A DNA stretch of 64,000 bases from positions 186,001-250,000 of the forward strand of contig DATAJS010000015.1 of the NCBI GenBank assembly GCA_036262035.1. Reading direction: 5' to 3'. A model generated the notes under the pieces. That model did no database searches. It worked only from the letters and a program-made list of their open reading frames with translations, and was not told the origin of the DNA. This DNA comes from Burkholderiales bacterium (GTDB taxonomy: Bacteria > Pseudomonadota > Gammaproteobacteria > Burkholderiales > SG8-41). The position numbers and the translations under genes were made by a program. Below, piece after piece: positions 50,001 to 57,252 of the stretch; positions within the stretch are counted from its first letter, which is position 1; the number at the start of each line of letters is the position of its first letter.

Positions 50001-51525
50001 ATTCTTTTTCCAGCGCGCCCGGATCGTCCTCCGCCGGCGGCACCGGCAGCGCACGGCCCGTCGCGAGGCGCACGAGCTCCGAGACTTTCCTGCGCAGCCC
50101 TTCGCGCGCGGCGAGCGCACGCGCGCGCGCGAGGAGGAAGCGCTGCAGCGTCGCGTTGAACTCCGGGTCGATCACCTCTTCGATGAGGAGCCGCGGCTCG
50201 AACACCGCCTGCGGCACCGGCACCAGCACGCGCACGCGGTCGGCACCGCTCATGTCGAGCGGCGCGAGCGGCGCGGCTTCGCGCATCGCGAGGTCGAGGC
50301 TCTCCATCGGCACCGGCACCGCATCGAGCTCGAAATCGTCGGAAAAGAACTTGCTCTCGAGATCCTCGGTCACGTCGTTGAGCGGCAGCGGACCGAAATC
50401 GAGCACGTCGAGCGGCAGCAGGCCGGCGGGCGGCATGAACGCGAACAGCTTGCGCAGCTCCTCCGGCGCGGTGTTGCCGACGGACGCGAGCTCTTCCGCG
50501 AGCTGCTCGATGCGCGCCTGATAGAGCGCGGCACGCCGCGTGTCGGCGACGACCTCGCCCGCGCGGAACGCGAGCCGCGGATCGCGCGAGCGTCCGCCGT
50601 CGCGCACCACGCTCGCGCGATCGATGAAGAGCGGCGCGAGATTCGCGTCGAGCGCGATGAGCGCGACCGGCACTCCGAGCTCTTCCCACGGCAGCAGCTC
50701 GCCGGGCGCAAGCTCGCTCTCGGCGCGGAAGATCGTCCACGCGAGTCGGTTGCGGAACGCGGCGCCCGACACCGGCAGCGGCCGCCATTCGAACGGCCAC
50801 GCGTACCACACCGCGCGCACGCCGTCGGCGACGCGCCAGTCCTCGAACGCAAGCTCGTCGTCGCCGGTCGCGCCGCAGGGCGCGAGCTCGCACGGATCGG
50901 TGGGATCGAACTCGCCGAGCCGGTCGGCTTCGACCGGTTGCAGCACGAGCACGCCGACGCGCGCGATGGCGTTCGGCTTGTCGTTGAACAGCGTGCCGAG
51001 ATCGCGGGAGAGGATCGCGCGCGCGCGCAGGTGCTTGCCGCCCTCCACGTCGGCCGGCGGCAGCACGACCTCGCCCTTGTCGTCGACCTCGACGGTTCCG
51101 GTTTCGTCCGCCTCGTCTTTTTCGCTCGACCCCGAGCCTTCGACCGAGGGCTCGGCGTATACCGGCAGGTGCAGGAGATCGATGTGCGCGGGCTGCGCGA
51201 GCGCCACGTCCTCGCCGCTCGCCGCGATGCCGAGCCCTGCGGCGACGACCAGCCTCACGTAAGGCGCCGAGCCGTCGGCGGGCTTCACGGTCTCGTGACC
51301 GACCTCGAGCCCGTTGTCGACGCCTTGCGTGAGCGATTGCCCGCGCAGCGCCACGCGCCCGGCCTGCCAGCGCTGGCGTTTCTGCAGCGTCGGCCCAGTC
51401 AGCGCGCGGCCGGGGAAGAGGTTCGGCCGCGCGAGCCACGCGATCGCGGCCTCGGCCGCATTCTCGGGCGAGAGCGCGACGATGTGCTCGCCCGGCAGCG
51501 GATTGCGGATAGGCGTGATGCTCAT
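47095..51525 (-). CDS. Large eCIS-associated protein of unknown function (1476 residues)
   Basis: The largest structural-type gene of the locus. The first 350 residues resemble the two proteins encoded just upstream: a 'GLEV...LVVAAGLGI...G.....L....HIDLLHLPV' module (about 72-125), then RNRLAWTIFRAE and PVALIALDANLAPLFIDRASVVR (about 258-305). The centre (about 480-800) is beta-rich with ASGGTLPVLPADSLYAWVY and VQVNLNGQTVNGMAFTLYDG. From about 900 it is mostly helical with long coiled-coil-like runs. No enzyme motif, signal or TM seen. Its position between baseplate accessory genes and the tape-measure gene suggests a peripheral baseplate or fibre component. Gap to the next gene is 13 bases. 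Confidence 0.6.
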   Translation of the reverse strand: MSITPIRNPLPGEHIVALSPENAAEAAIAWLARPNLFPGRALTGPTLQKRQRWQAGRVALRGQSLTQGVDNGLEVGHETVKPADGSAPYVRLVVAAGLGIAASGEDVALAQPAHIDLLHLPVYAEPSVEGSGSSEKDEADETGTVEVDDKGEVVLPPADVEGGKHLRARAILSRDLGTLFNDKPNAIARVGVLVLQPVEADRLGEFDPTDPCELAPCGATGDDELAFEDWRVADGVRAVWYAWPFEWRPLPVSGAAFRNRLAWTIFRAESELAPGELLPWEELGVPVALIALDANLAPLFIDRASVVRDGGRSRDPRLAFRAGEVVADTRRAALYQARIEQLAEELASVGNTAPEELRKLFAFMPPAGLLPLDVLDFGPLPLNDVTEDLESKFFSDDFELDAVPVPMESLDLAMREAAPLAPLDMSGADRVRVLVPVPQAVFEPRLLIEEVIDPEFNATLQRFLLARARALAAREGLRRKVSELVRLATGRALPVPPAEDDPGALEKESTALWGTPPQIGGHVSGIGQGLRQHSFTIASGGTLPVLPADSLYAWVYLDPDNPPRVLMLQWSVGTGPAAFDHRAYWCAAEDKYLVGGSDSDNTPARRYIAALPTAGAWTRLFVPAVQVNLNGQTVNGMAFTLYDGRAAYGATGRAPGGADQVWFSNVLPNGAVAPPPSITEEEWTVLTPNDLNMPFEPNFGLDLIGQNNPPFGQSGDLDELMKDPLLAQIVNGAGVLTSAERAELGNRGLEGFVKFLRSRADRADDIVDYGFVKVQTDTYRIRQLMLGTTNATRLAVSPALATIAQADTAAASQQRISTFFEELKPKAVKTPPPAPQPIPPRTLTKPVTTIVRGGTSGPYVPISRQKAVNLNIGTQKVLSGIGVATAFTPKTVVAANPLVGKATIRTTTIAERLQAPKAVEAKNYVTATRHDAVQAVLRLAQQLKQEDGGNELPGLFLGIDVYGIQGDLFLHTIVGNAVDEKRRTVPFKDFLDKPALIDEMLSVPDWADDEAAQFSDSADIADATVAFLRQMEGRIELYRNAAAAAERVLEAMREDTNDARRALAAWDEHLAEARQDVSVARALIAEELARLDAINRRRADVLKKEVRFLAYIRPREVHNLADVPLRTLDPGLIDAPVPACLAEHADVPDELHDVLGELREAPVAWFPHAPKLIEKLDRVDLLVRAMQGAQARSAAYAMKPPPLAVTQQATAVRNAIAHVQTRTRQAVGETRQLVANVNLAQLASLSWQGARAQVEQVVSLGDLIDGEHGRGEIAKKAAELFDRLSRIAGCLHAEFSAVLPSIRLDWAESLSQFDEAPSLRDLSVLARWSEIEFIDRKQMQAYADFLFDQIDARVKGAESLMNDVVRMCLLLAADAPIGRILAGRLPRPAIARPGARIPLTAFDAGKLRVGMHALVYRGDEVVARAVVEDIGSEISARVVYTQKAEESLDVLSRVQFADAAQVSVKRAPAARAVKVK

Positions 51526-51552
51526 GTGCGAACGCTCCGTGGGTGACGCGCT

Positions 51553-53064
51553 TTACATGACGTCCGGCTGGACGACGATCGGCGGGCTTTCGCCGGAGCC
51601 CGACTTGCTCGGCGTGCTCGTGCCGGTCGGCTGCGATGTGCCCGCCGGCGGCGTGGTGTCGCCCGTCGGGAACTGCATCCTCTGCGAGCTGCCGGTGATC
51701 ACTGCGGCCTTGCCCGGCAGGTCGTCGCGATACGCGAGGTTGCGGCGGCGGACGAACCACAGCTCGGGCAGCTTGGCGAGCCGCGCCCATTCCTGGTCGC
51801 GCGGATCGGCCTGGTCGACCGCGATCGCGGCGAACACGGGCGTGAGCCGCTGCACGATCTGCAGCGGCTTGCGCACCGCGAGGCGGTTCGCCGCGGCGGG
51901 CAGGAGCCGACGCACGTTGCTGTCGATGCCGTTCTGCCTGAGCTTCATCACGGTCTTGCGCCAGTCCTCGCGCGGCACCGGCGCGAGGATGAGCACGCTC
52001 GTCGAATCGAGGAGCTCCGCCGGTATGGCGAGGTCGATCGGCGGCAGCGCGAGCGCTTCGTCGATCAGCGCGGGCAGCTCGTCCTGCGGGATGGGCGCGA
52101 GCTCGCAGTCGATCTCGGCGGGGAAGAAGCTCTGGGTGAAGTCGGTGGTGTCGATCATCCCCGGCGGCATCGGGCCCGCGGGCGGCAGCGCGGTGAAGCG
52201 CGAAGCGGCGGGGAAACCGGTGTTGCGGTTCGCGTCGACCGCGTCGTCGAGATGGTCCTGGTACTGCAGCAGGTGCGCGAGGCGCAACGCGCGTGCGCCG
52301 AGGCCGATGCTCGGCAGGTCGGCGCGGTCGGCGCCGAGATCGCGCCTGACCATCGGCGCGTCGATCCACGCGATGGTGTTGTTCTGCAACGCGATCATCG
52401 CGAGCGGCAGCACGTTCGCCGAGACGCCGCTCGGCCGTTGCTCGACGAATATCGCGCGTGCGGCCCGGCCGCGTCGTGCGTCCAGCGCATCGGTCGCATT
52501 GTCGTCGGTCCACGGCACGAGCACGACCGCGGTCGCTTCGATGACGTCGCCGTCCTCGACCGTGCGCTGGCCGGTGATCGAGCTCGGGTATGCGCCGACG
52601 GGGTTGGCGGTGAACTCGACCGGCCGCAGCGCGACGACGAACAGCCCGGTGCGGTTGCGCTTGGGCGGTTGCGGCCGCCGCGAGATGCCGAAGCGCGCCG
52701 AGAGCTGCTCGGCGAGCGGGATGTCGGCGAGGTGCACCGACAGCGCGCGCGGCAGCATGGTGAGCTCGCCCGCGGGTGTCACGCCGTGTCCCGCGGCGAT
52801 GACGAGCTCGTCGGCGGCCTTGCCGTGCGCGACGGTCAGGCCTGCCGCGATACCGCCGCCGGTCGCCTGCGCGAGGAACGCTTCGCGCGCGAGCAGGTAC
52901 TGCTGGTCGCGGATGAGGTCGCGCGCGGCGAGGAAGCGCCCGTCGAAATAGCGGGGCCGCTCGCGGCGCGCGTCCTCGATCAGCGCGCCGGATTTGCGCA
53001 GCGCGTCCACTTCGGCCGAAGCGATCGGCGTGCGAGCGCCGCCCTGGGTGAAGTCGATGGTCAT
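51553..53064 (-). CDS. eCIS accessory protein, paralogous module (503 residues)
   Basis: The N-terminal region has RPRYFDGRFLAARDLIRDQQ, then LAQATGGGIAAGLTVAHG and a strand set ELVIAAGHGVTPAGELTML (about 37-105). This equals the layout of the 298-residue protein encoded immediately upstream and, more loosely, of the 1476-residue protein downstream. It continues with ARAIFVEQRPSGVSANVLPL, MIALQNNTIAWIDAPMVRRD (about 205-250). The C-terminus is a low-complexity Pro/Thr/Ser tail. The 'YF-G--L-A-D---EQ' element is found in several eCIS accessory proteins, as far as I remember. Possibly part of the baseplate rim or receptor-binding fibres. Confidence 0.6.
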   Translation of the reverse strand: MTIDFTQGGARTPIASAEVDALRKSGALIEDARRERPRYFDGRFLAARDLIRDQQYLLAREAFLAQATGGGIAAGLTVAHGKAADELVIAAGHGVTPAGELTMLPRALSVHLADIPLAEQLSARFGISRRPQPPKRNRTGLFVVALRPVEFTANPVGAYPSSITGQRTVEDGDVIEATAVVLVPWTDDNATDALDARRGRAARAIFVEQRPSGVSANVLPLAMIALQNNTIAWIDAPMVRRDLGADRADLPSIGLGARALRLAHLLQYQDHLDDAVDANRNTGFPAASRFTALPPAGPMPPGMIDTTDFTQSFFPAEIDCELAPIPQDELPALIDEALALPPIDLAIPAELLDSTSVLILAPVPREDWRKTVMKLRQNGIDSNVRRLLPAAANRLAVRKPLQIVQRLTPVFAAIAVDQADPRDQEWARLAKLPELWFVRRRNLAYRDDLPGKAAVITGSSQRMQFPTGDTTPPAGTSQPTGTSTPSKSGSGESPPIVVQPDVM

Positions 53065-53076
53065 GACGAGTCTCCG

Positions 53077-53973
53077 TTAGCCGCCGACAAACCGCGACAG
53101 CAGCTCGGCGGTCGGTATGAATCTTCGCGAGTAGTTGTCGACGATCGGTGCGTCCTTGGTGCGGCCCGGCGGTTTGGACGTGTTCACCGGGATGAGCACG
53201 CGCGCGAGGAACACCGCGGTCGGATCGAGCTCGGGCGGATGCCCGGGCGGCGGCTCGAGCTTCCCGTCGCCGGTCATCTTGGGATACGCGGCGAGCATGG
53301 CGTCCTGCAGTGCGGCGCGGCGCGCGTCGAGGTCCGCGATCGACACCAGGTCGGGTCCCTGCGAAGGCAGGCCCGAGAAATTGCCGTCGAGGCCGTCGTC
53401 GCGCGGCACGAGATGCAGCTCGTACGCGTCGCGCACGCGCGACGCCGCGACCGCGTCGAGCGCGTCGAACGGCCCCGATGCGAAGCTCGGCGTGAGACCG
53501 CGCTCGCACGCGATGAAGCGCACGAACACGTCGGCGACCACCGCGCGCGCCGGCAGGCCGCCGGCATTCTCGACACGCTCGCTCACGAAGCGGCCGAGAT
53601 CGGTGAGCGTCGCGCGCTGCAGCGTGTCGCCGCCGTCGCGCTGCTTCTCGCCGTCGAACCACACCTGCAAACGCAGGCACGCGGGACGCTGCAATTCGAC
53701 GAGCCGTCCCAGCCGGTCGATCGCCGCGCCCGCGGAGACTTCGATCTCTTCGGGTTTCTTGCCCTGCGCGGGGCGGTGCTTCACTTCGAGGCCGCCGAGC
53801 GTGCCGCCGCCGCCGAACAGCGCGAGCGCGCGCGCGAGGCGCCCGCGGTGATACGTCTGCTCGTCGGTGAAGTCCTGCGCGTCGAGCAGCATGCCGGTCG
53901 CGTACGACGCGCGCTCCGGCGCGGGCCGCGTGTACAGCGGATCGGCTTCGGGTCTGCGGGCGATGGCGCTCAT
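53077..53973 (-). CDS. eCIS accessory protein, paralogous module (298 residues)
   Basis: After PLYTRPAPERASYATGMLLD it has DFTDEQTYHRGRLARALALF (about 35-54) and GTLGGLEVKHRPAQGKKPEE, then the strand-rich module EIEVSAGAAIDRLGRLVELQ (about 76-95). The rest contains RFIACERGL, DAYELHLVPR and a final VFLARVLIPVNTSKP, DNYSRRFIPTAELL. Shared order of elements with the next protein (51,553-53,064) indicates duplication and divergence. No catalytic motif. Spacing of 12-15 bases to both neighbours puts it firmly in the eCIS operon. Confidence 0.6.
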   Translation of the reverse strand: MSAIARRPEADPLYTRPAPERASYATGMLLDAQDFTDEQTYHRGRLARALALFGGGGTLGGLEVKHRPAQGKKPEEIEVSAGAAIDRLGRLVELQRPACLRLQVWFDGEKQRDGGDTLQRATLTDLGRFVSERVENAGGLPARAVVADVFVRFIACERGLTPSFASGPFDALDAVAASRVRDAYELHLVPRDDGLDGNFSGLPSQGPDLVSIADLDARRAALQDAMLAAYPKMTGDGKLEPPPGHPPELDPTAVFLARVLIPVNTSKPPGRTKDAPIVDNYSRRFIPTAELLSRFVGG

Positions 53974-53988
53974 GGTCGGCCTTTGCGG

Positions 53989-54162
53989 TTAACGGTCCAC
54001 CCGTTCGTCTTTCGATACCTCGAGCACGAAGATCGCGGGCTCGCTCTTCGCGCCCTTGTCGTTGAGCACCTCGAGCTGGAAGCGATGCACGCCGGGCTCG
54101 AGCCCTTCGACGAGGAGCGTCGGTTTCTCCGTATCGACGGGGACGTTGGGTTCGAGCTTCAT
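53989..54162 (-). CDS. Short Ig-like protein (57 residues), duplicate of the next upstream gene's first half
   Basis: It starts MKLEPNVPVDTEKPTLLVEG and ends VLEVSKDERVDR. The core EPGVHRFQLEVLNDKGAKSE parallels the 'VGRHRFRLVVVDDSGNTSKP' segment of the 106-residue protein encoded three bases upstream, so the two are tandem relatives of a small beta-sandwich half. Real-gene evidence: tight packing between two eCIS genes, this similarity, and preserved frame. Role unknown; probably a small structural or adaptor subunit. Confidence 0.65.
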   Translation of the reverse strand: MKLEPNVPVDTEKPTLLVEGLEPGVHRFQLEVLNDKGAKSEPAIFVLEVSKDERVDR

Positions 54163-54165
54163 GGA

Positions 54166-54486
54166 TCAGCGGGTGATCACCGGCCCGAGATACGTCCAGC
54201 GATAGACCTTGATGACGCCGCCGCCGGTATCGAACGACTTCTCGCCCGAGAGCTCGAAGCTCGAGCTCATGCCGACGATCTCCGGCCCGGTCAGCACCGC
54301 GGTGGGCGCTTCCTGGTCCGCGACGATGACTTCGATCTCGTCGGGCTTGGAGGTGTTGCCCGAATCGTCGACGACCACGAGCCTGAAGCGGTGGCGCCCG
54401 ACCGGCAGCGGATTCCTGGGATCGATCGTGACCTCGATGGTCGGCTGCTCGGTCTCGATCTCCTTGCTGATGATGAATTCGGCCAT
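54166..54486 (-). CDS. Small Ig/PKD-like eCIS protein (106 residues)
   Basis: Two beta-sandwich-type segments: residues 1-55 with PLPVGRHRFRLVVVDDSGNT, and residues 57-106 with APTAVLTGPEIVGMSSSFEL and SGEKSFDTGGGVIKVYRW. The second has the start of a PKD domain ('G--F-L-G--S-D--GGvI--Y-W') but stops just after the conserved Trp, without the 'GDG ... H-Y---G-Y-V-L-V' half. The C-terminus of the Afp12-like protein encoded just upstream ends in the same truncated pattern. Likely a structural adaptor on the baseplate. Confidence 0.65.
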   Translation of the reverse strand: MAEFIISKEIETEQPTIEVTIDPRNPLPVGRHRFRLVVVDDSGNTSKPDEIEVIVADQEAPTAVLTGPEIVGMSSSFELSGEKSFDTGGGVIKVYRWTYLGPVITR

Positions 54487-54513
54487 GCTCGTGCTCCTTG
54501 CTGAAAGTGGCTG

Positions 54514-57252
54514 TTACGAGTCGCGCCGCCAGCGATACGTGGCGATCTCGCGTCCCGGGCCTGCGCGCGATTCGCTGCCGTCGAGGTCGAACGACTTGCC
54601 CCACGGCGTGGTCTTGTCGGTCCCTGCATCGGCGATCGGCCGCGGCGGCGGCGGTGACGGCGCGGACGCGCCGCTCATGCGCGGGTCGAGCGAAGCGAGC
54701 CCGAGCACGAAATCGCCGAGACCGATACCCGAGACCTGCACGCGCACCGGCCTGGGCGGTGTGCGCGGACCGAGATAGCTGTCGACGCCGACGAGGCTCG
54801 CTACGCCGACGAGGAACGGCCACGTCGCGGTCTGGACGCGCGTCTCGACGTGCGCGGGCGCTTCGAGCTCGACGATGCGCCGGATCAACCCGAGGTCCTG
54901 CGGCTCGACGTTCTGGTGGACGAGCACCGTGGCGCGGTGGGCGAGCCGTTCGTAGAACGCGCGCACCGCGGCGTTCTCCTGCAAGGTCGCGACGTCGGCG
55001 CGGAAGAGGGCGAGGAGCTCGACCTTCGCGGCTTCGCCGAGGATGAGCGTATCGCCGACGACCGAGTTGCCGCTCACCGTGAGTCCCGGCAGCAGCGGAT
55101 CGGTCTCGTCGGCGAGATCGACGCCGAGCAGCGTCGCAAACAGGCGCCGCAACCTGAAGTCTTCGAGCACGATGATCTCGCCGCCGCGCACGCCACCGCC
55201 GGTCGCGACGTCGAGCGCGAGCTCGAGCCCGCGCTTGCTGCCGTGATACTGCGCGAGCTTGGGCGCCGCCTGCAGCCACTCGCGGCGACGGTCGACAGGC
55301 AAGGCAGGATGGAACGCGATGCCGATCCACGCGGCGAGCCAGTCGAGGTTGCCTTCGGGCACGCCCGCCGGATCGGTGAGCACGTGGGCGGCCGCGACGC
55401 GATCTTCGAGCGTGGTGAGCACGCCTTCGAACATCGCGAGATAGCGCTCGAGGAAGTCCGCGGGCGTGGCGGCGGGGCGGTAGCACGCGATCGCATGCGG
55501 CTCGCGCCGGATGCGCCAGCTGCGCCCGGTCGCCGAGTCGGCGAGCAGCCACGCAGCGCCGGGCTCTTCGACGCGGATCTGCGCCGCAGCGCCGACGGCG
55601 AAGCCCGCTTTCTGCATCTGCGCGGTCACCGTCGGCGGCGGCGCGCCGCCGGTGTCGAGCTTGGCGGCGAGCGCGGGTGCGAACGTCTCGACGCGCTCGC
55701 CGGGGATCGACGCCGACGGTCCGTACAGCGTCTCGCGATAGATGCGCGGCAGGTAATGGTCGCGATAGGAGAAGCGGCTGCCCCAGGCGCGCAGCGCCGC
55801 GATCTCGGGACCGGCGCGGCCGTCGCCGAAGAGCTCGAGCTTCACCCACAGATAACGGCCGGCGACGCTGCGCACGCGTTTCCTCGCGTCCTGGATGAGC
55901 ACCGAGAAGAGCCCGCAGACGTCCTTTTCCATCGGCCACGGGCCGAGCCCCGGATGCGAAGGCAGCTCGGAAGAGAAAGGCTCCCACACCGCGTGCGGCT
56001 CGTGAGGTCCGCCGTCGAGCGGGATGTGGCTTCCGAAGCGATGCGCGCACCACGCGGTGGGCGCCTGCGGCGGCTCGGGATCGGCGCTCGCCGCGAGATA
56101 CACGATGAGGCCGCTGCCCGGCGGCAGCGACGCTTCGGCGTACAGGCGGTGCCACACCGTCTGCTGGCTGCCGCTGTCGATGACGTGCATGGCGGTCGGC
56201 GTGAAGCTCGCGGCTTCGCCGTGGCGTGCGAGGTTCGACAGCGACAGCGCGTGCAGCGGCTCCGAGCCGCCGCTCGTGGTCTCGTAATGCGGCGGCGTCG
56301 ACACGCCGTGCACGAACGGTCCTTCGACCGCGTCGGCGGCGAGCGGATAGATCTCGCCGAGGCACGCGCGCGTCTCGTCGTTCTCACCGTCGTCGACCGC
56401 GAAGCTCGGCGCATCGGTGCGCAGCGGGACCCTCACGACGATGCGGTCCTTGTCCAGCCACTCGACCGCATACGCGTAGCGCGCGTTCACGAGCGACAGC
56501 GCAGGGCCGAGCTTCTCGCGCGCGGTGTCGAGGAAGCGCACGTAGGCATCGCCCGCCGATCGCCACGACAGCAGCGCGACGCCGCCGTCGGCGTGCGCCG
56601 CGATCGCGACCGGTTTCTCGCCGTCGGGCCATTCGATCGCGTCGAGCAACCGTATCGCAGGCGGCCGCGGGTTCTCGGGCGAGGGCCTGAACGTGGTGTG
56701 CGCGTATTCCAGGTGCGGCCGGTCGGCGAGCGGCATGCCGGTCACGCGCGCGATGCGGCCGCTGGTGCGCTCGAGCAGCCATGCGCCGCCCGACGGCGCG
56801 GCGGCGATGCGCCAGGGTTTGAAGCTCGGAGAATGCGCGAGCACGCTCGTCCAGCGGCCGCGCAGGTCGTGCAGGACGACGCCGTTCTGCACCGCTATGT
56901 ACAGCACGTCGTCGTAACCGAGGGCGATGTCGCTCGGCCGCTGCTGCAGCCGCACGCGCTCGGCCTCGGAGGGCAGGTGGGGACTCTTCGCGACGATCAT
57001 GCCGACGTTGTCGTCGGCGTCGGGCTTCTCGATCCAGTGCGCGACCGCGCCGTATTCGTCGCGCGTCGCGGGGATGCGCTCGAGCGCGTTGGCGGCGGCG
57101 GTCTGCGCATCGGAAAGATTGGCGGGCGGCGGCAGGGTGCGCTCGCTCGCCAGCCTCAATACCCGGCACTGCGCGTCCCACACCGTGCGCAGCCGCGCCG
57201 GGAAGTGGCGCTCGTCGGCGAGGATCCAGAAGCGCTGGCCGTTGGCGTCCAT
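54514..57252 (-). CDS. eCIS baseplate/tail protein with P2 gpI-like domain (Afp12-like)
   Basis: A 912-residue protein starting at 57,252, one base overlapping the stop of the gp47/J gene (TGATG). Residues to about 560 are beta-rich, possibly propeller-like (repeated 'A--P-GG-WLL', 'IAAHADGGVALLSW'). From about 595, DFLERYLAMFEGVLTTLEDR, ADVLTDPAGVPEGNLDWLAAW-type sequence and LAQYHGSKRGLELALDVATG match the phage tail protein I-like domain known as TIGR02242, found in Afp12. The end (about 870-912) is a truncated PKD-like stretch PIADAGTDKTTPWGKSFDLD then YRW. It probably forms the outer baseplate and connects to fibres or to the small PKD-like proteins that follow. Confidence 0.82.
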   Translation of the reverse strand: MDANGQRFWILADERHFPARLRTVWDAQCRVLRLASERTLPPPANLSDAQTAAANALERIPATRDEYGAVAHWIEKPDADDNVGMIVAKSPHLPSEAERVRLQQRPSDIALGYDDVLYIAVQNGVVLHDLRGRWTSVLAHSPSFKPWRIAAAPSGGAWLLERTSGRIARVTGMPLADRPHLEYAHTTFRPSPENPRPPAIRLLDAIEWPDGEKPVAIAAHADGGVALLSWRSAGDAYVRFLDTAREKLGPALSLVNARYAYAVEWLDKDRIVVRVPLRTDAPSFAVDDGENDETRACLGEIYPLAADAVEGPFVHGVSTPPHYETTSGGSEPLHALSLSNLARHGEAASFTPTAMHVIDSGSQQTVWHRLYAEASLPPGSGLIVYLAASADPEPPQAPTAWCAHRFGSHIPLDGGPHEPHAVWEPFSSELPSHPGLGPWPMEKDVCGLFSVLIQDARKRVRSVAGRYLWVKLELFGDGRAGPEIAALRAWGSRFSYRDHYLPRIYRETLYGPSASIPGERVETFAPALAAKLDTGGAPPPTVTAQMQKAGFAVGAAAQIRVEEPGAAWLLADSATGRSWRIRREPHAIACYRPAATPADFLERYLAMFEGVLTTLEDRVAAAHVLTDPAGVPEGNLDWLAAWIGIAFHPALPVDRRREWLQAAPKLAQYHGSKRGLELALDVATGGGVRGGEIIVLEDFRLRRLFATLLGVDLADETDPLLPGLTVSGNSVVGDTLILGEAAKVELLALFRADVATLQENAAVRAFYERLAHRATVLVHQNVEPQDLGLIRRIVELEAPAHVETRVQTATWPFLVGVASLVGVDSYLGPRTPPRPVRVQVSGIGLGDFVLGLASLDPRMSGASAPSPPPPRPIADAGTDKTTPWGKSFDLDGSESRAGPGREIATYRWRRDS

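Noticed and set aside
49730-56365. 2211-codon minus-strand open frame spanning several eCIS genes
   Set aside because: An off-frame shadow; the true genes in the other frames show baseplate motifs, coherent starts and short overlaps.
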